A stretch of DNA of 15,908 nucleotides, taken from Granulicella sp. Lineage in GTDB: Bacteria > Acidobacteriota > Terriglobia > Terriglobales > Acidobacteriaceae. Location of the stretch: the NCBI GenBank assembly GCA_003133205.1, contig PKWK01000374.1, forward strand, positions 1 through 15,908, read 5' to 3'. Shown in pieces: positions 1 to 7,477 of the stretch. Numbering within the stretch: the first letter of the stretch is position 1; the number at the start of each line of letters is the position of its first letter. Made by a program: the position numbers and the translations under genes. Under the pieces are notes generated by a model that saw nothing but the letters and a program-made list of their open reading frames with translations, made no database searches and had not been told where the DNA came from.

Positions 1-27
1 GCGTCAAGTAAATACCCCTAAATTCCT

Positions 28-56
28 TTGATTTGGTACCTGTGATCGCTTATGGT
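28..56 (+). promoter_or_regulatory. Possible sigma70 promoter for the RodZ-like gene
   Basis: TTGATT at 28-33 and TATGGT at 51-56 are separated by 17 bases, each matching four of six consensus positions or better. Transcription would begin near 63, giving a leader of about 20 bases before the ATG at 83. Read by eye only. Confidence 0.3.
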
Positions 57-82
57 ATGGAGCGGGTAGCGACCTGCGAAAC

Positions 83-574
83 ATGGCGCGAGAGGGCGGA
101 TTGGCAGCATTCGGCGAGGAGTTGCGGCGGGCACGCGAGGAGCGCGGAATGGCTGTCGAAACCATCTGCGCTGCCACCAAGGTGCCGGCCAAGCACATCC
201 GCGCGCTGGAGGCCGGCGCGTTGGGGGAGCTGCCGGGCGGAGTTTTCAGGCGGGGCTTTGTGCGCAGCTACCTGGCGGCGCTGGGATTGAATGAAGTCGC
301 CTGGATGAAGCGTTTTGACGAGAGTTGCCGGGAGAGCGGCATGGGGGACCCGGCCGAGATGGAGTGGGTGACATTTGCGGAAAACGTAAAGAACAGCCGG
401 TCTGGGACGCGCCGCCGGATGGGAATCAGGTGGGCGGGGGTTGGAATCCTGCTGGCCGCCCTCGCGCTGGCGGGATGGTGCGGGTGGAGGCTGGCGACTC
501 ATCGCCGACTGCTTCCAACGCCCATGGTTTGGGTGGTTCTGAATTCTTGGGTTGACAATGGCCCGTCCAGGTAA
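83..574 (+). CDS. RodZ-like helix-turn-helix membrane protein, short form
   Basis: The 163-residue product has an N-terminal Cro/C1-type helix-turn-helix of the RodZ kind at residues 8-65: a region beginning FGEELRRAREERGM, then the ETICAATKVPAKHIRALEAG helices, then FRRGFVRSYLAALGL. A basic patch (RSGTRRRMGIR, 107-117) precedes one membrane span at about 116-137, so the helix-turn-helix would be cytoplasmic. RodZ links the MreB cytoskeleton to the cell wall machinery, and related proteins in other phyla are of unknown role. Full-length RodZ is about 250-350 residues with a periplasmic beta domain; here only about 26 residues follow the span, so this is a short or C-terminally shortened version. 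An in-frame stop at 29-31 and the lack of earlier start codons support the ATG at 83, although the Shine-Dalgarno is weak. A cell-shape role is inferred from family only. Confidence 0.75.
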   Translation: MAREGGLAAFGEELRRAREERGMAVETICAATKVPAKHIRALEAGALGELPGGVFRRGFVRSYLAALGLNEVAWMKRFDESCRESGMGDPAEMEWVTFAENVKNSRSGTRRRMGIRWAGVGILLAALALAGWCGWRLATHRRLLPTPMVWVVLNSWVDNGPSR

Positions 575-580
575 TTTACT
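552..580 (+). promoter_or_regulatory. Possible sigma70 promoter for the TonB-dependent receptor gene
   Basis: A perfect TTGACA at 552-557 is followed after 17 bases by TTTACT at 575-580, which matches four of six -10 positions. The -35 box overlaps the end of the upstream coding region. A start near 587 would give a leader of about 180 bases before the receptor gene. That leader contains GC-rich self-complementary stretches at 680-745, but I recognise no riboswitch in it. Confidence 0.4.
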
Positions 581-758
581 GTTTCCTCGATTGAAATTGT
601 TTGTAACCGCGCGCTGAGAAATTAATTTGACCTCGCGCGGTACATTCACGGCATGACCGCTCTTCGGGATTTGTGTGCACCGGGGGCCGGCGAGCTGAAG
701 CTTAACGCAGATAACGAGGCCGGCAAAGCCCGTCGGATGTATGTAGGGTAAGTTCTTC

Positions 759-763
759 AGGAG
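759..763 (+). promoter_or_regulatory. Shine-Dalgarno that selects the start among three tandem ATGs
   Basis: AGGAG at 759-763 directly abuts the first of three consecutive in-frame ATG codons (764, 767, 770). Only the third has normal spacing, 6 bases, so 770 is preferred over 764. Confidence 0.6.
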
Positions 764-769
764 ATGATG

Positions 770-3700
770 ATGACGCTGTCTAGACGCTGGGTTCGCGGTG
801 CTGTGTGGGTTGTACTGTTGATGGTGGGTTCGGTTGTAGCCCGGGCGCAGGTTTCGGGAAGCATCAGCGGGACGGTTGTGGATGCAACGGGAGCCAGCGT
901 GAGCGGTGCCGTTGTGACCCTGAAGAACACAGATCGGGACCATGTTGAGCGGACTCTGAACACCAATAAGGTGGGTTTTTACTCGGCGACTTCGCTTCCT
1001 CTCGGAAACTATTCCTTGACCGTCGCTATGAAGGGGTTCAAGACGGCGTCCGTCACCGGGATCGTGCTCAACGCCAGCGATGAACTGAAGATCGATCAGA
1101 AACTGGAGGTCGGCGCCCCGACCGAGACGATCACCATCGTCGCCAATCAGGCGCAACTGAACCTGGAAAATGGCACGAGCTCGGGACTGATCGACGGCAC
1201 ACAGATACGGGAACTGGTGCTGAACAACCGGAATTATGAGCAGTTGCTGACCCTGCAGCCTGGCGTGTCGTATGGCAATGCAACCAACGATCAGCTTTAC
1301 ATCGGTGCATCGCTCCCCTCAGGCACGTCCGCCCAAGTGGCCTTTTCGATCAATGGCGATCGTCCGACGGCGAATAATTGGACAATTGACGGCGCGGATA
1401 ACGTGGATCGTGGCGCAAACCTGACGCTGCTGGCGTACCCCAGCGTGGACGCAATCTCTGAGGTTCAGACGCTGCGCGGAAGCTACGAAGCGGAGTACGG
1501 CCGCAGCGCGAGCGGGCAGATCAATGTGGTGACCCGTGCAGGAACCAAAGACTATCACGGTGGTGCGTACGAATTCTTCCGCAACAACGTGTTCAACGCG
1601 AACAATTACTTCAACAAACTGACGACACCCAACGCCAAGGTACCGACCCTGCGGTATAACGACTTCGGCTTTACATTTGGCGGACCCGTAAGAATTCCGC
1701 ATCTTTACAACGGTAAAGACAAGACGTTTTTCTTCTACTCGCAGGAGTTTCGGCGGGTGATTCAATACGCGACGGCGACTGCGTATGTGCCGACGGCCGC
1801 GGAACAGAAGGGCGACTTTACCAATAGCTACATCGCGAATTCAAGCGGTGTTTACAGCGGCGCGACCGGTCCGGTGGCTGTGTGCCAGACCGCCTTTTCC
1901 GGAGCATGCTCCAGCGGGTCAGCCTATACCACAAACCTGAACAATAGCCCGACGGGAAGCACTTACTTCTCGAGTACGGCGTCCGCGTATATCAAGGACG
2001 TGTACAGCAAGCTTCCATTGCCTCCGAGTGCCTCGGATATCGCGGCTGGTCTCGATCCACATACGCTCATCAACAACATCCGTAATGTGTTCAATGACAG
2101 CCAGGAGTTCGCGCGTATCGACCATGCGCTTACGTCGAAGGTTAACGTCTTCTACCGGTATCTGCACGACGACCTGCCGACGACGGAAGGCGGGGGTTTG
2201 TTCATAGGTAGCGGTATACCCGGGCTGTCGACGACTTCGACCAAGGCGCCTGGCACGCAGCATATGGGACACATGACTATTGCCGCCCGCCCGACGTTGC
2301 TGATCGATATGGGGTATGCCTTTAGTTCGGGCGCGGTCCTCAGTGCGCCGATTGGTCTGGTGGCGAGCGCCAACTCTCCCGACATCATTTCGCCGGCTCC
2401 ATATCCTTCTACGCTTGGCATAGTCCCGGCCCTTTCGTTTGCAGGAAATGTATCGGGGATATCGAGCGCCGGCAAGTACAACGACCACAACGTCAATCAC
2501 AGTGGATTTGGAAGCTTCACAAAGATCAAGGGGCAGCACACGCTGAAGTTCGGCCTAACCTACGACCATTACCAGAAGCTTGAGAACCTAACGGGAAACG
2601 CCAGCCCATATCCAGAGTCCAATTTTAGCTTCAACACGACTGGAACGGCGCCTTCCGCAGGCGAACTGACGGCTTTGGGTGCAAGTGCCCCCAGTACATT
2701 CGAATCTGAGTTCGCTAATTTTCTGATTGGCAATGCGAATGGAGGCTTCACGCAGGCGTCTCAAGCACCGACAGCAAACATCAATGAGAGCCTGATCGAA
2801 CTGTATGCGCAGGACGACTGGAGAGCGACGCGGCGATTGAGCGTGAACCTGGGTGTGCGCTACAGCTACTTCGGGCAGCCGTATGACCTCGGCAATGAGC
2901 TGACTAACTTCAGCCCCACGACCTACAGCACCCGCAATGCGGAGACGATCTCCAGCAACGGAAATCTCTGCACCATGGCCGGGCAGACGACACCAGTAAC
3001 GACGTTTACCTCGACCGGCGTTGTGACCACTTACACTCTCAACAACTGCCCCAACGTGAATGGATTGAATGGCTACCAGCCGAATACGGTGGCGGATCCA
3101 TTGAACGGGATCATCCTTGGCAGCCCGGACTATGTGAAGCAGGAGTCTATCTTGGGATCCATGGCATTTCCGTTCATTATGCCATCGGGTTCGCCATCGA
3201 TTGAGAGCCACGGTTCTCCGTTCGGTCAGGAAGTGGGGCAAGCGGAGAAGCATGACTGGGCTCCCCGCATCGGGTTCGCGTACGACCTGTTCGGCGACGG
3301 CAAGACGGCGCTGCGAGGCGGCTACGGAATGGCGTATGACGATTCGGCCGTGAGCATGTACGAGCAAGAGGTGTTCAACAACCCGCCGTTCGTCCTGGTG
3401 GCCAACTATGCGACTGCTAATCTGGACACTCCGACGGGTGTGAGTTTGGCTCCGCCTGCGTTACGCGCTTCGCCGGTGATCTACAAAACGCCCTATGTGC
3501 AGCAGTTCTCGTTGGACCTCCAACGGTCGATCACTCCAACCATGATGCTGGACGTCGGCTACTTTGGGGATCACGGGACCCATTTGCAGGGTGTAGTCGA
3601 CATCAACGAGATAAAGCCGGGAGCATTTGTCAATACAAACATCGGCTTTGCTCAGACGCCGGGCTGCAGCGCCTTCACTTCCCAGGGCTGCGAGGGCCCT

Positions 3701-4555
3701 CTGAACCAGATTCGTCCGTACCAGGGCTATACCGCCATCAATGCGGTACAGACGATCTTCAACTCGAACTACAATTCGCTGCAGGTGAAGTTCACCAAGA
3801 AGTTCAGCGGCAAGAGCATGATTGACGCGAACTACACATGGAGCCGCGGGCTTACCAACGCGCAGAACGACTACTCAACGGCCCCGCAGAACACCTACAA
3901 TCTGGCTGCGGAGTACGGGCCAAGCGTATACAACCGCAACGACATTCTCTCGATCGACGGAGTATGGGAGTTGCCGTGGTACCGCGGGCAGCAGGGCATT
4001 GTCGGCCACATTGTCGGTGGATGGGAGATGTCGGGCCTGTACGTGGTCGACTCCGGTCTGCCGCTGACGCCCAGTCTGTCCGGCGGTGGCACGGTGAACT
4101 ACGGCGGGCTGACCAGCATCTACAACGGTCAGACCAACGGAGGCGTGGCGAGCGACGCGGCGGGTCTGGGAATTCTTGGACCGAGCGCGGCGGGCCTGCG
4201 TCCGAACCAGGTGCTGAACCCCAACGACGGCTACGGTCAGGTGAGCCTGAGGAAGAGACTGCACTGGTTCAACCAGACTGCGTTCCTGGCGCCCTCGGCG
4301 GCGAGCTTCCAGGTCGGCAACGAGAAGCGTGGCGTGGTCGATGGGCCAGGGTTCAATCGGCTGGATGTTGGATTGTTCCGCAACTTCAAGCTGTACCACG
4401 AAATGACGTTCACGCTGCGCGGCGAGGGTTTCAATGTCCTGAACCACACTAACTGGGGAACGATTGGGACCATTGCAACCAGCAGTACGTTCGGACAAGC
4501 GACGGCGACGCGCGACCCGCGCATTCTGCAGGTTGGCGGTAAGTTCAACTTCTAA
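770..4555 (+). CDS. TonB-dependent outer-membrane receptor, Oar-like, with carboxypeptidase regulatory-like domain
   Basis: The product of 1261 residues (1263 from the first ATG) starts with a signal peptide: basic MTLSRRWVRG, then a hydrophobic core, with likely cleavage after ARA at residue 26. Residues about 28-112 form a carboxypeptidase-regulatory-like beta-sandwich (GSISGTVVDATGASVSGA, later GNYSLTVAMKGFK). TETITIVA at about 118-125 is a candidate TonB box. The plug follows at about 125-260, with SINGDRPTANNWTIDGADN and EAEYGRSASGQINVVTRAGT, the usual Oar-type plug end. The rest is a 22-strand-type beta-barrel ending in a terminal Phe (VGGKFNF), the signal for BAM insertion. Such receptors take up large substrates, often glycans or peptides, using TonB energy; the ligand cannot be read from sequence. 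It is monocistronic, with a terminator 10 bases after the stop. No susD-like gene is adjacent. Confidence 0.95.
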   Translation: MTLSRRWVRGAVWVVLLMVGSVVARAQVSGSISGTVVDATGASVSGAVVTLKNTDRDHVERTLNTNKVGFYSATSLPLGNYSLTVAMKGFKTASVTGIVLNASDELKIDQKLEVGAPTETITIVANQAQLNLENGTSSGLIDGTQIRELVLNNRNYEQLLTLQPGVSYGNATNDQLYIGASLPSGTSAQVAFSINGDRPTANNWTIDGADNVDRGANLTLLAYPSVDAISEVQTLRGSYEAEYGRSASGQINVVTRAGTKDYHGGAYEFFRNNVFNANNYFNKLTTPNAKVPTLRYNDFGFTFGGPVRIPHLYNGKDKTFFFYSQEFRRVIQYATATAYVPTAAEQKGDFTNSYIANSSGVYSGATGPVAVCQTAFSGACSSGSAYTTNLNNSPTGSTYFSSTASAYIKDVYSKLPLPPSASDIAAGLDPHTLINNIRNVFNDSQEFARIDHALTSKVNVFYRYLHDDLPTTEGGGLFIGSGIPGLSTTSTKAPGTQHMGHMTIAARPTLLIDMGYAFSSGAVLSAPIGLVASANSPDIISPAPYPSTLGIVPALSFAGNVSGISSAGKYNDHNVNHSGFGSFTKIKGQHTLKFGLTYDHYQKLENLTGNASPYPESNFSFNTTGTAPSAGELTALGASAPSTFESEFANFLIGNANGGFTQASQAPTANINESLIELYAQDDWRATRRLSVNLGVRYSYFGQPYDLGNELTNFSPTTYSTRNAETISSNGNLCTMAGQTTPVTTFTSTGVVTTYTLNNCPNVNGLNGYQPNTVADPLNGIILGSPDYVKQESILGSMAFPFIMPSGSPSIESHGSPFGQEVGQAEKHDWAPRIGFAYDLFGDGKTALRGGYGMAYDDSAVSMYEQEVFNNPPFVLVANYATANLDTPTGVSLAPPALRASPVIYKTPYVQQFSLDLQRSITPTMMLDVGYFGDHGTHLQGVVDINEIKPGAFVNTNIGFAQTPGCSAFTSQGCEGPLNQIRPYQGYTAINAVQTIFNSNYNSLQVKFTKKFSGKSMIDANYTWSRGLTNAQNDYSTAPQNTYNLAAEYGPSVYNRNDILSIDGVWELPWYRGQQGIVGHIVGGWEMSGLYVVDSGLPLTPSLSGGGTVNYGGLTSIYNGQTNGGVASDAAGLGILGPSAAGLRPNQVLNPNDGYGQVSLRKRLHWFNQTAFLAPSAASFQVGNEKRGVVDGPGFNRLDVGLFRNFKLYHEMTFTLRGEGFNVLNHTNWGTIGTIATSSTFGQATATRDPRILQVGGKFNF

Positions 4556-4564
4556 CCCAAAAGT

Positions 4565-4609
4565 AAAGGAACGGCGCCTGCTCTTATCGGCAGGCGCTGT
4601 TTCCTTTTT
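4565..4609 (+). terminator. Intrinsic terminator after the receptor gene
   Basis: The left arm AAAGGAACGGCGCCTGC (4565-4581) pairs with GCAGGCGCTGTTTCCTTT (4590-4607) across an 8-base loop, with a minor internal mismatch. The right arm runs into a T tract at 4605-4609. The A-rich left and T-rich right flanks make it potentially active from both strands. It isolates the receptor from metK. Confidence 0.9.
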
Positions 4610-4670
4610 AAGCCGGGCGAAGGTTGTGGCAACGATTGAGGGAGTTGGGTGGCACAGCCTCCCGCCCAAT

Positions 4671-4703
4671 GCTGGATTTCGCGGTTTGAGGGCTGGATTT
4701 CGC
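4671..4703 (+). repeat. Pair of 12-base direct repeats upstream of metK
   Basis: GCTGGATTTCGC occurs at 4671-4682 and again at 4692-4703, with a 21-base period, which is two helical turns. The pair lies about 20-50 bases upstream of the proposed metK -35 box, so it could be a regulator binding site. No regulator is identified. Confidence 0.45.
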
Positions 4704-4720
4704 CGGATGGCCTCCGAGCT

Positions 4721-4750
4721 TTGCCGCAACCGGGGGGACGAGGGTAAAAT
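4721..4750 (+). promoter_or_regulatory. Possible sigma70 promoter for metK
   Basis: TTGCCG at 4721-4726 (four of six) and TAAAAT at 4745-4750 (five of six) are 18 bases apart. Initiation near 4757 would give a leader of about 42 bases. A small hairpin, GGGTT (4755-4759) with AACCC (4766-4770), would lie at the very 5' end of the transcript. Confidence 0.4.
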
Positions 4751-4786
4751 TGAAGGGTTGTAAGGAACCCCCGCAAGAGATGCAAT

Positions 4787-4791
4787 GGAGG
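4787..4791 (+). promoter_or_regulatory. Shine-Dalgarno that fixes the TTG start of metK
   Basis: GGAGG at 4787-4791 lies 7 bases before the TTG at 4799. No in-frame ATG precedes the conserved N terminus [20 protein letters not shown], so TTG is the only start that fits. Confidence 0.75.
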
Positions 4792-4798
4792 TATTGAT

Positions 4799-5968
4799 TT
4801 GGCGAAGCGCGACCGCTTTTTGTTTACTAGTGAATCCGTGACCGAGGGTCACCCGGACAAGATTGCCGACCAGATATCCGATGCGATTCTGGATGCCTGT
4901 CTGGCTGAGGACCCGTTCAGCCGGGTGGCCTGCGAGACGCTGACATGCACTGGCCTCGTGGTGATTGCCGGCGAGATCACCACTAAGGCGTATGTGGACT
5001 TCCAGAGCCTGGTGCGCGGGACGGTCGCGGCGATTGGATACGACAATGCGCTGTATGGCTTCGATTCGAATACCTGCGCGGTGATCTCGACGATCAATAA
5101 ACAGTCGGGCGACATCGCGATGGGCGTGGACACAGGCGGCGCCGGCGACCAGGGCATGATGTTCGGGTACGCGACCAACGAGACTCCGGAGTTGATGCCA
5201 ACCCCGATCTCGCTGGCACACAAGTTGGCGCACAGGCTGTCCGAAGTCCGCAAGACTGGGCTGATGTCGTATCTGCGGCCTGACGGCAAGAGTCAGGTAA
5301 CGGTCGAGTACGACGCGAACAACAAGCCGGTGCGGGTGGATGCTGTGGTGATCTCAACCCAGCACTCGGAGACCATAACCAACGACGAGTTGCGGGCCGA
5401 TATCCTGAAGCACGTGATCCAGGCTGTGATTCCGGCTGCGTTGCTGGATGCCGGCACCAAATACCACATCAATCCGACTGGACGGTTTGTCATCGGCGGT
5501 CCAATGGGCGATACCGGGTTGACCGGCCGCAAGATCATCGTCGACACGTATGGCGGCATGGGCCGGCATGGTGGCGGCGCGTTCAGCGGCAAGGACCCAA
5601 CCAAGGTGGATCGCTCGGCGGCGTACATGGCTCGTTACGTGGCGAAGAACATCGTTGCGGCGGGGCTCGCGGATCGTTGCGAGGTGCAGTTTGCCTACGC
5701 GATCGGGGTGGCCGAGCCAGTCAGCGTTCTAGTCGATACCTTCGGCACCGGCACGGTGGATGAGGACAAGCTCGAGGCGTTGGTGCGGGCGAACTTCTCG
5801 CTGACGCCAAAGGGTATCATCGAGAGCCTTAACCTTCGGAGGCCGATCTACAAAGCGACCGCGACGTACGGGCACTTTGGGCGTGAGGGCAAGGACTTTA
5901 CCTGGGAGGCGACGGACAAGGCAGCGGCGTTGAAGGCCGGTGTCGCGGAGACTGTTTCCGCCAAGTAG
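4799..5968 (+). CDS. metK: S-adenosylmethionine synthetase
   Basis: This cytoplasmic enzyme makes S-adenosylmethionine from ATP and methionine, with hydrolysis of the intermediate triphosphate. The 389 residues match the usual bacterial length of 380-400. Hallmarks are all present: [20 protein letters not shown] at 13-32 (His18 of GHPDK contacts ATP phosphates), the signature [12 protein letters not shown] at 114-125, and the phosphate loop [19 protein letters not shown] at 258-276. The three repeated alpha/beta domains appear intact. Translation starts at TTG with a good GGAGG site 7 bases upstream. The gene stands alone: a terminator and 240 bases separate it from the receptor, and another hairpin follows it. 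No ahcY or other methionine-cycle gene is adjacent. The leader shows no SAM riboswitch that I can recognise by eye. Confidence 0.98.
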   Translation: MAKRDRFLFTSESVTEGHPDKIADQISDAILDACLAEDPFSRVACETLTCTGLVVIAGEITTKAYVDFQSLVRGTVAAIGYDNALYGFDSNTCAVISTINKQSGDIAMGVDTGGAGDQGMMFGYATNETPELMPTPISLAHKLAHRLSEVRKTGLMSYLRPDGKSQVTVEYDANNKPVRVDAVVISTQHSETITNDELRADILKHVIQAVIPAALLDAGTKYHINPTGRFVIGGPMGDTGLTGRKIIVDTYGGMGRHGGGAFSGKDPTKVDRSAAYMARYVAKNIVAAGLADRCEVQFAYAIGVAEPVSVLVDTFGTGTVDEDKLEALVRANFSLTPKGIIESLNLRRPIYKATATYGHFGREGKDFTWEATDKAAALKAGVAETVSAK

Positions 5969-5989
5969 CTTCTTATGGTGGCATTCGAC

Positions 5990-6012
5990 GGGCGGGCCAA
6001 AACGGTCCGCCC
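5990..6012 (+). terminator. Probable terminator hairpin after metK
   Basis: GGGCGGGCC (5990-5998) pairs with GGTCCGCCC (6004-6012) across a 5-base A-rich loop, with one G-T pair. The following ATTGTCTT is a poor T tract, so termination may be partial or need a factor. It begins 22 bases after the metK stop. Confidence 0.6.
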
Positions 6013-6039
6013 ATTGTCTTAATGCTGTTGGGGCGCGGT

Positions 6040-6060
6040 CCTGCGAATTCGATTCGCAGG
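6040..6060 (+). promoter_or_regulatory. Perfect 9-bp dyad (candidate operator or hairpin) upstream of the permease gene
   Basis: The arms CCTGCGAAT (6040-6048) and ATTCGCAGG (6052-6060) are perfect inverted repeats with a 3-base spacer. No T tract follows, so a second terminator is unlikely. A 21-bp dyad about 75 bases before the start codon fits an operator for a dimeric repressor, or a hairpin in the leader. The binding protein is unknown. Confidence 0.45.
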
Positions 6061-6124
6061 CCCTCTCCGTTTCCCCACCGAGTCTCGATAGACCCATCCT
6101 CTATGCGGTATGGTGAGGACAGGC

Positions 6125-6130
6125 GGAGGA
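6125..6130 (+). promoter_or_regulatory. Shine-Dalgarno that selects the internal ATG of the permease gene
   Basis: GGAGGA at 6125-6130 is 5 bases before ATG 6136. The longer alternatives at 6022 and 6103 lack a comparable site, and the first would add a charged, low-complexity 38-residue extension before the first membrane helix. Confidence 0.7.
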
Positions 6131-6135
6131 TCTGG

Positions 6136-7356
6136 ATGCGGCGGCAGCTACCACCTTGGGCGATGGGACTGGCGATTGCTCCGCTCGGGTTCTACTACGG
6201 GTTCATCTCGGCGGCGATGCCGATTCTGCTGGCGGCGCATGGCGTCTCGGTGGAGAAGATCTCGGAGGTGTCGGCGATCGCCTTCTCGCCGACGTTCTGG
6301 GCGTTCCTGCTGTGCCCCATTTTGGATGTTCGTTTCACTAAACGCACGTATGCGCTTTTTTTCGCAGGTGTGGCCGCAGTTTTTCTGGGCGTGGCTACGC
6401 TGCTCACGACGAATCTTGTCGCGTTTACGGCGGTGCTGACCGCGGGGTGCACAGCGGCGGTGATGTTCGGCAATACGCACCAGGGATGGATGCCGGACGT
6501 AATCGAGGACAAGCATTATTCGCACGTGGGCGCGACGACCAACGTGGCCAACCTGGGTGCGGCGGGAGTATTCGCGACGCTGACGGTGGTGCTGGTGCGG
6601 ACGCTGCCCGCGCTGCCCGCGGCGGGATTGCTTGGGCTGACGGTGATGGCTCCGACCGCGATGTTGTTCTTCATTCCGCTGCCGGCAAAGCCGACGCGAG
6701 GGGTTGCGGAGACGTTTGGAACCTTCTTCCACGATCTGTATGTCGTCTGCAAACGCCCTGGTTGCATCCTCGGTCTTATTTGTTTTCTTTCGCCGACGGC
6801 CTGTTTCGCGCTTACGAATTTGTTCTCGGGAATGGGCGCGGACTTTCATACTCCGGAGAGTTGGGTGACTGCGCTCACTGGGACGGGTGTTGCGATCGCG
6901 TGCTCGCTTGGTTGCCTGTTGGGGATATGGTTCTGTGGCCAGTACCCGCGGCGGAAGGTGTATATCCTCACCGGGTTTGGCGGCGCGATGGCGGCGCTGG
7001 GGCTGATCTGGGCGCCGCATACGCTGGAGTGGTTCGCCGCCGGAGTGCTTGCGTACAACTTCTTCCAGGGGATCAACTACACGGCGTTCTCGGCGCTGTG
7101 CTATGAGATTGTGGGGCCGGGGAATCCGCTTGCGTCCACCCAGATGGCGCTGCTGGCCGCGGCTGCGAACCTGCCCATCAGCTACATGACGGCGGTGGAT
7201 GGGCACTTCCATACAACCCATGGGCTGGCGGGGATGCTGGCCGTGGACGCAGTGTCGAGCCTCGTGGTGGGGACGACGCTGCTCCTGGTGTTCCGCAGGT
7301 TTGGGGTTGGGCGCGCGGATAGCCAGACGGAGACGGAGCCGGCGCTTGCAGGGTAG
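6136..7356 (+). CDS. MFS permease resembling the AmpG/PAT family
   Basis: The 406-residue product has about twelve hydrophobic helices and belongs to the major facilitator superfamily. Helix 1 reads APLGFYYGFISAAMPILLAAHGVS, and the helix 2-3 loop has CPILDVRFTKR (60-70), matching the pattern of AmpG and acetyl-CoA transporters (PAT family), as does the helix 4-5 region GNTHQGWMPDVI (112-123) with ATTNVANLGAAG (133-144). AmpG imports cell wall anhydromuropeptides; here the substrate is unknown and the assignment is to family only. The start at 6136 follows a strong GGAGGA site. The gene is preceded by a terminator-like hairpin and a 21-bp dyad. The 121 bases to the next gene hold no clear terminator, so read-through into the transglutaminase-like gene is possible. 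Confidence 0.8.
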   Translation: MRRQLPPWAMGLAIAPLGFYYGFISAAMPILLAAHGVSVEKISEVSAIAFSPTFWAFLLCPILDVRFTKRTYALFFAGVAAVFLGVATLLTTNLVAFTAVLTAGCTAAVMFGNTHQGWMPDVIEDKHYSHVGATTNVANLGAAGVFATLTVVLVRTLPALPAAGLLGLTVMAPTAMLFFIPLPAKPTRGVAETFGTFFHDLYVVCKRPGCILGLICFLSPTACFALTNLFSGMGADFHTPESWVTALTGTGVAIACSLGCLLGIWFCGQYPRRKVYILTGFGGAMAALGLIWAPHTLEWFAAGVLAYNFFQGINYTAFSALCYEIVGPGNPLASTQMALLAAAANLPISYMTAVDGHFHTTHGLAGMLAVDAVSSLVVGTTLLLVFRRFGVGRADSQTETEPALAG

Positions 7357-7477
7357 ACGCGGGCGGACGTATCCAGTTTGGATGCACCGGCTGAACGGTC
7401 GACGAGGAGCGTAGACAGCTAATACCTTGGGCCATTGCATCTAAAGAAGGAACAAACTTGAGGAACGAGGGCAATGA

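Noticed and set aside
680..750. Cyclic-di-GMP-like bases (GGCAAAGCCCG) in the receptor leader
   Set aside because: Only a fragment resembles the GEMM consensus; the paired helices and the second conserved loop are missing.
50..1156. 368-codon minus-strand ORF covering the RodZ-like gene and the receptor start
   Set aside because: It runs antisense through two recognised genes and their promoter region and shows no domain.
4610..4798. SAM riboswitch upstream of metK
   Set aside because: Looked for SAM-I, SAM-II and SAH conserved cores by eye and found none. The proposed promoter would also leave a leader too short for SAM-I.
3875..5233. Long minus-strand ORF of 452 codons spanning the receptor end and metK start
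   Set aside because: It crosses two well-supported genes and a terminator. Its Arg/His-rich composition is typical of antisense frames in GC-rich DNA.
6040..6060. Second terminator for metK
   Set aside because: The hairpin is followed by a C-rich stretch rather than Ts, and a better-placed terminator-like hairpin precedes it, so it was listed as a candidate operator.
6148..7440. 430-codon minus-strand ORF opposite the permease
   Set aside because: The product is extremely rich in Arg, His and Gln with no hydrophobic core, whereas the plus strand encodes about twelve membrane helices.
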